A program made the position numbers and the translations under genes. Under the pieces are notes generated by a model. It had not been told where the DNA came from. It did no database searches and was given only the letters and a program-made list of their open reading frames with translations. A stretch of DNA of 9,907 bases from JBBQWT01 sp038210375 (lineage in GTDB: Bacteria > Acidobacteriota > Terriglobia > Terriglobales > Acidobacteriaceae), in assembly GCA_038210375.1 (NCBI GenBank), contig JBBQWT010000045.1, positions 1 to 9,907 on the forward strand. Direction: 5' to 3'. Below are positions 6,182 through 9,907 of this stretch, piece by piece; within the stretch, counting starts at the first letter, position 1, and each line of letters starts with the position of its first letter.

Positions 6182-7729
6182 CTAGGCGCCGGCAGTTTGC
6201 AGCGCGTGCAGCACGACTCTCTGCATATCTTCAACCGGGGCGGGCTTGCCTGACCAGATCTCGAACTGCCGCGCACCCTGGTGCAGCAGCATTTCCCACC
6301 CCGGGATGACCTGCATCCCGCGGGCGCGGGCCATCTGGATGAGCCGCGTTTCGGCCGGGGAGTACACCATGTCAAAGAAATAGGCGGCATTCATTTCGGC
6401 TTCGGCGATGGGTGCGGGAGTCTTGTCGCCTTCCATGCCTGATGAAGTGGCGTTGATGATCACGTCGAACTTTAGTTTCTTGAGCTGCTGCCGGGTCACG
6501 GACTTGGCATGAGCCTGGCGCGCCAGCTTTTGTCCCGCGGCGGCGGTGCGGTTGAGCACAAAAACTTCCGCTCCGCGTTCCTTGAGGCCGAAGACGGCGG
6601 CGCGCGCCGCGCCTCCCGCGCCGAGAACCAGGATGCGCGCGCCGGAGAGCGTAATCCGGCTTTCCAGCGGGCGAATGACCCCGGCCACGTCGGTATTGAA
6701 GCCGTACAACTTGCCGTCCTGGGCGCGGATCACGGTGTTGCAGGCGCCGATCCGGGCGGCCACGGGCTCGGTGTTGTCCAGGTGCTGGACGATCTGTTCC
6801 TTGTAGGGCAGGGTCACGCTGAGGCCGTGGATGGGGATGTCGCGCACGCACGCCATCAGGTCAGCCAGGCTGGTGGCATGCAGCGCCAGGTACACGGCGT
6901 TGACGCTCTCCCGCCGGAAGGCGGCATTCATCATCTGCGGCGAAAGCGACTGCGCCACCGGGTCGCCGGCCACTCCGTACACGCGGGTGGCGGTATCAAC
7001 CTGCTCGATGCGATAGGTGCTATGCAGGGTGCGGCCGGTGATCTGGCCGGGGCCGGTTTCCTCGCCCGGCAGCGCCGCCCCAAAGGTGAATGCGCTGCCC
7101 GCCCGCACGCCTAATATGCGGCTGATGATTCCCTGCTCTCCCATGCACAACCCGATCATCGAGTTCTGGTCGCTCTTGGCCTCGAGGAACTTCATCATGG
7201 TGACGTTGTCATGCAGCGAATTGGCGGTGCTGACCACTTTGTAAAAATCTGCGGGGAAGGCCCGCATCTTCTTGAATGTGTCTTCCAGATCGCTGGTGCC
7301 TTCGTAGTCGTGGGAAGAAAGAATCAGGGCAGCCTGGCGGCGGATGCGCTCGAAATCCTCCGGCTTCATCTTGCGGGCGCTTTCCAGCTCGATGTCAACC
7401 AGTTGGAAGCCAATCTGCGCGGCCTTTACTAAAATATCGACTTCGGAGGCCACCGAGCCGCGGTATTTTCCCCCATTCAATGCCCGCCGGCAGGTCGCCA
7501 GCAGCAGCGCTTCGGGATGAAAATCGATGAAGCCTTTGAGTTTAGTGAAGGCTTTATCGGGTTCGGTGAGATAATCTAACCTGAACTCGATAAAGGGGTT
7601 ATCGCGGACGATGCTTTCCGCTTTCTCCACCATGGCGGCGGCTGATGTGCCCACGACGGCCACGCACACCCGGGGCAGGCGGGTAGGCAGAAACCGGGGC
7701 AGAAACGGTGGCGGGACTTTTGCAATCAT
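6182..7729 (-). CDS. aroDE: Bifunctional 3-dehydroquinate dehydratase (type I) / shikimate dehydrogenase
   Basis: A fused shikimate-pathway enzyme of 515 residues that would convert 3-dehydroquinate to 3-dehydroshikimate and then, with NADPH, to shikimate. The AroD half (about 18-235) has EFRLD (48-52), the catalytic His140 in SSHDYEGT and the Schiff-base Lys164 in FYKVVSTA, marking the type I class. The AroE half (about 250-515) has YGVAGDPVAQSLSP, Lys310 in VTLPYKEQ, Asn331 in ACNTV, Asp347 in GFNTDVAGV, the nucleotide loop GAGGAARA (370-377), NRT, and Gln484 in HQGARQFE. The usual His of SxSPxxHN is Met here. ATG 7729 is preferred; an in-frame TTG at 7771 would add 14 residues, and neither has a strong ribosome binding site. 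This fusion order also occurs in plants and some bacteria. Confidence 0.94.
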   Translation of the reverse strand: MIAKVPPPFLPRFLPTRLPRVCVAVVGTSAAAMVEKAESIVRDNPFIEFRLDYLTEPDKAFTKLKGFIDFHPEALLLATCRRALNGGKYRGSVASEVDILVKAAQIGFQLVDIELESARKMKPEDFERIRRQAALILSSHDYEGTSDLEDTFKKMRAFPADFYKVVSTANSLHDNVTMMKFLEAKSDQNSMIGLCMGEQGIISRILGVRAGSAFTFGAALPGEETGPGQITGRTLHSTYRIEQVDTATRVYGVAGDPVAQSLSPQMMNAAFRRESVNAVYLALHATSLADLMACVRDIPIHGLSVTLPYKEQIVQHLDNTEPVAARIGACNTVIRAQDGKLYGFNTDVAGVIRPLESRITLSGARILVLGAGGAARAAVFGLKERGAEVFVLNRTAAAGQKLARQAHAKSVTRQQLKKLKFDVIINATSSGMEGDKTPAPIAEAEMNAAYFFDMVYSPAETRLIQMARARGMQVIPGWEMLLHQGARQFEIWSGKPAPVEDMQRVVLHALQTAGA

Positions 7730-7835
7730 CGTTTTGGCGGGCAACTTACAGACCGCAGTTCTTTGATTCAATTAACGCTGAAGCGACCTTATTTTTTTGT
7801 TTTGGAAGGTATTCCCAACTACATCGTGCAGAAAA

Positions 7836-7887
7836 GGGTCCCCATGGCAGCGGCGCGTAATATACAGGGGGACCCGCGCAGATGCAA
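7836..7887 (-). promoter_or_regulatory. Candidate aroDE promoter inside an inverted repeat
   Basis: On the minus strand TTGCAT (7882-7887), a 17-base spacer and TATATT (7859-7864) make a plausible promoter reading towards aroDE, with a start near 7852 and a leader of roughly 120 bases to ATG 7729. GGGTCCCC (7836-7843) and GGGGACCC (7868-7875) form a perfect 8-bp inverted repeat whose centre falls between the -10 box and the predicted start. This is the geometry of a repressor operator. It could equally form a hairpin in plus-strand RNA. The -35 box matches the consensus in only its first three bases. Confidence 0.4.
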
Positions 7888-8112
7888 CCTGTTTTTCCCC
7901 CGGCATTTGGGCGCGGGTGTGACGTATCGCTTCAGTTAACAAGGTATTGGTTGACCGGGCCGCGCCGGGTTTGTTACGTTCCAGCCGGGTACATAAATAC
8001 CTGGCGGCAGGGGTGCGCGTGTGAAATTCCGCCCTTTGCGCGGCCAGATTGTCATAAGGAAGGGCTTGCAGCCTAATTGAAACTCTGGCTGCGGCGCGGT
8101 TCCGGAGGAAAC
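7888..8112 (+). promoter_or_regulatory. Leader of the OmpA-like gene, with ribosome binding site
   Basis: No gene is supported in the rest of the divergent gap. TTGACC (7951-7956) followed after 17 bases by TTACGT (7974-7979) is a possible but weak promoter for the downstream gene. GGAGG at 8104-8108, four bases before ATG 8113, is a clear Shine-Dalgarno sequence. It fixes the start of the exported protein at 8113 rather than at the in-frame TTG 8077. Confidence 0.4.
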
Positions 8113-9660
8113 ATGAAACGATTGGCCGGGTTGATTATTATGCTGGCAGCCATGGCTGCCGCACAGGATTCAAAGGTGGTCATCCCCCTGTCGAGCGGTG
8201 AGCCTCCAGCGCGGGTGGAGCAGCCATCCGACTCCGACCTCTACTGCGGCGGCTATGTTACCAACGTGCCGCTGAACACCTCGACCATCGTGGCCGCCGG
8301 CCTTAACTTTCCCCACCAGGCGCGTTACGCCGGCACCGACCTGATTTATTTAAGTGGCGCGGGCCTGCAGGAAGGGGCGCGCTTCACCATCGTGCGCAAG
8401 CTCTACGACCCTGACCGTTATGAACCGTTTCCCCACCAGCGCGAAGTGCTGGCCAAGCTGGGCGAGCAGTACGCCGAGATAGCCCTGGTGACCATCACCA
8501 AGATTCGCACCAACGTGGGCCCACCGGTGGGCATCGCCAAGATTGACCTCAGTTGCGAAGCCATCGCCCCCGGAGACGTGGCGGTCCCGTTCTATACGCG
8601 GCAGCGTCCGCCGTTCCGGCCATCGATGTTGACCGATCGGTTTGCTCCGCGCAATGGCCTTACCACCGGCTTCATCGTAGCTTCAAGGGATTTCGACCTG
8701 CTCGTCAGCACCAATAAAGTTGCTTACCTCAACATCGGCGCCAGCCAGGGCGTGCAGGTGGGGGACTACTTCCGCGCGGTGCGCACCTATGTGGACGAGC
8801 AGTATGAGCAGGTGGAAAACCTTTCGTTCAAAGCGCCCATGGCAGATCCCACGCAGAAAGATCCGCGGCCGTTTGATAAGACCCGGATCAAGGAACTGCC
8901 GCGCCGGATATTAGGCGAGATGGTGGTGCTCAACGTCACCCCCACCAGTTCGACGGTTTTGATTACCAAGGTCCTCGAAGAAATCCGGGTGGGTGAAGGC
9001 GTGGAAAAAGAGCCGCCACCGCCGCCGGTGATTCCGCCGCAGCCCCCGGGACTGCGCTGCAGCGCCAACCCCGAAACCGTGCGCGTGGGCGAAAGCTCGA
9101 CCATCACCTGCACGGCCAGTAATCCTGATAACCGCCCGCTGGCATGGTCGTGGATGACCAGCACCGGCCGCCTCACCCCCAATCTGAACGTCGCAGTCCT
9201 CGATACCCGCGGCGTAGTGCCCGGCCCGGTGGATATTACCACCAGGATCGTGGACGATCGCAACATGAGCGCCAGCACGGTGACCCGGGTCAACGTGGTT
9301 GCCACCCCGGCGCGTCCGGTGGCCAGCCGCATCGCCATCCTCGCCTTCAAGCGAGGCAGCGCACGGGTAGACAACAAAGCCAAGGCGCAGCTCGATGATG
9401 TGGCCCTGCTGCTCAAACGCAATCCCAACGCCAACGCCCTGATCATCGGGGAAACCGCCCGCGGGGAAGCTCCATCGCTGGCGGGAGCGCGCGCCCGCAA
9501 CGCCAAGCTCTACCTGACGGAATCCAAAGGCGTGGATCCGGCGCGCATCGTGACCCGCTCGCACCCCGGCGGCGGAAGCCGCGCCGAAGTCTGGATCATT
9601 CCCCCGGGGGCAGACATGCCCGCCGGACCCGACGGCATGGCGGAGATGGTGGAACCGTAG
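8113..9660 (+). CDS. Exported protein with Ig/PKD-like module and degenerate OmpA-like C-terminal domain
   Basis: A 515-residue protein with a signal peptide (KRLAGLIIMLAAMAAAQ, cleavage near residue 17), so it is periplasmic or outer-membrane associated. Residues 40-300 form an N-terminal region of repeated beta-type segments (for example GLQEGARFTIVRKL and GASQGVQVGDYFRAV) that I cannot assign to a named family. A proline-rich linker follows (301-312, PPPPPVIPPQPP), then an Ig- or PKD-like beta domain (about 314-397) with Cys316 and Cys333. The C-terminal part (about 405-500) follows the OmpA pattern: a first strand, a helix with evenly spaced leucines, IIGETARGE, LAGARARNAKLYL and GVDPARI. 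The TD aspartate normally used to bind peptidoglycan is absent, while the arginine in the RA motif is kept. An envelope-structural role is likely. The start is set by GGAGG and the signal peptide. It is a single gene ending at a hairpin. Confidence 0.75.
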   Translation: MKRLAGLIIMLAAMAAAQDSKVVIPLSSGEPPARVEQPSDSDLYCGGYVTNVPLNTSTIVAAGLNFPHQARYAGTDLIYLSGAGLQEGARFTIVRKLYDPDRYEPFPHQREVLAKLGEQYAEIALVTITKIRTNVGPPVGIAKIDLSCEAIAPGDVAVPFYTRQRPPFRPSMLTDRFAPRNGLTTGFIVASRDFDLLVSTNKVAYLNIGASQGVQVGDYFRAVRTYVDEQYEQVENLSFKAPMADPTQKDPRPFDKTRIKELPRRILGEMVVLNVTPTSSTVLITKVLEEIRVGEGVEKEPPPPPVIPPQPPGLRCSANPETVRVGESSTITCTASNPDNRPLAWSWMTSTGRLTPNLNVAVLDTRGVVPGPVDITTRIVDDRNMSASTVTRVNVVATPARPVASRIAILAFKRGSARVDNKAKAQLDDVALLLKRNPNANALIIGETARGEAPSLAGARARNAKLYLTESKGVDPARIVTRSHPGGGSRAEVWIIPPGADMPAGPDGMAEMVEP

Positions 9661-9666
9661 AAGATC

Positions 9667-9704
9667 TGGGGCTCAGCCGAAGTTTGTGCGCGAGCCCCAT
9701 TCTT
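9667..9704 (+). terminator. Hairpin terminator after the OmpA-like gene
   Basis: TGGGGCTC (9667-9674) pairs perfectly with GAGCCCCA (9692-9699) around a 17-base loop. It is followed by TTCTT, a modest T-rich tail, and lies seven bases after the stop codon. This is consistent with an intrinsic terminator. The large loop and short T run make it weaker than the one at 3170. Confidence 0.65.
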
Positions 9705-9800
9705 CGATGTATGAGTTGTTAGTCTTGCGTTCCCGCGTCTCACCCACCCTCTACGCATGGGCCACTCGCCCTTCACTCTTATCGAGGGCTACCCGCCCCA

Positions 9801-9907
9801 TCACACAGCAACACCGGCAAGCAAAACAGCAGCGGTTAACAAGCCCGCGCCAGCGAGGACATACCACCACTTTGACGCCTTACGAGCCGCAATCATTCCG
9901 GGAAATA
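9801..9907 (-). CDS. C-terminus or whole of a small membrane protein, open at the window edge
   Basis: On the minus strand a frame runs from the window edge to TGA at 9801-9803. From an ATG at 9896 it reads MIAARKASKWWYVLAGAGLL and ends TAAVLLAGVAV, 31 residues: a basic start followed by one clear transmembrane helix of about 20 residues. The frame is also open upstream of that ATG to the edge (FPG), and no ribosome binding site precedes the ATG. It may therefore be the tail-anchoring end of a longer protein outside the window. The gap 9705-9800 holds nothing I can identify. Function unknown. Confidence 0.4.
   Translation of the reverse strand, partial: FPGMIAARKASKWWYVLAGAGLLTAAVLLAGVAV

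Noticed and set aside
7882..8076. 64-codon open frame in the aroDE/OmpA-like gap
   Set aside because: No ribosome binding site, irregular composition, and it overlaps the candidate aroDE promoter; no family resemblance.
1..9907. CRISPR arrays, tRNA or rRNA genes, integron or prophage modules
   Set aside because: No regularly spaced repeats, tRNA-like arms, or phage or integrase gene sets were seen on either strand.

Overview
The window looks like a chromosomal segment of a fairly GC-rich Gram-negative bacterium. The best guess is an Acidobacteriota member (Koribacter/Solibacter-like). That placement is an inference from three things: a fused dehydroquinate dehydratase-shikimate dehydrogenase, an exported OmpA-type protein with an acidobacterial flavour, and small hypothetical proteins of a kind I associate with that phylum. 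No rRNA or other phylogenetic marker is present.

The left third (1-3160) is an accessory, decaying region. It holds a small two-helix membrane protein (13-198, +), a hypothetical gene with a tyrosine-recombinase-core-like helix (170-589, -), an ISL3-family transposase broken by two frameshifts (593-1845, +), a small charged hypothetical protein (1936-2142, +) and an IS1595/ISXO2-type transposase (2139-3119, -). The IS1595 gene carries two compensating frameshifts and an internal TAA. It has a near-consensus promoter placed so that its mRNA would be leaderless, with inverted repeats in and around that promoter. This stretch is visibly less GC-rich than the right half.

The right two thirds (3165-9907) is ordinary-looking chromosomal gene content. 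A GvpL/GvpF-family protein (3221-3964, -) has a strong terminator and no other gas-vesicle gene in view. It is divergent from a KimA-type potassium/proton symporter of the APC superfamily (4269-6134, +). A bifunctional AroD-AroE shikimate-pathway enzyme (6182-7729, -) converges on the transporter. It is divergent from an exported protein with an Ig/PKD-like module and a degenerate OmpA-like C-terminus (8113-9660, +), which ends at a hairpin terminator. The C-terminus of a possible small membrane protein enters from the right edge on the minus strand.

The genes do not form one operon or one evident system. They are single-gene units arranged convergently and divergently. The points most worth a second look are the two broken transposases, the promoter architecture of the IS1595 element, the inverted repeat over the aroDE promoter, the isolated GvpL/F, and the OmpA-like domain lacking the usual TD aspartate. 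I see no convincing evidence of a wholly new multi-gene system.
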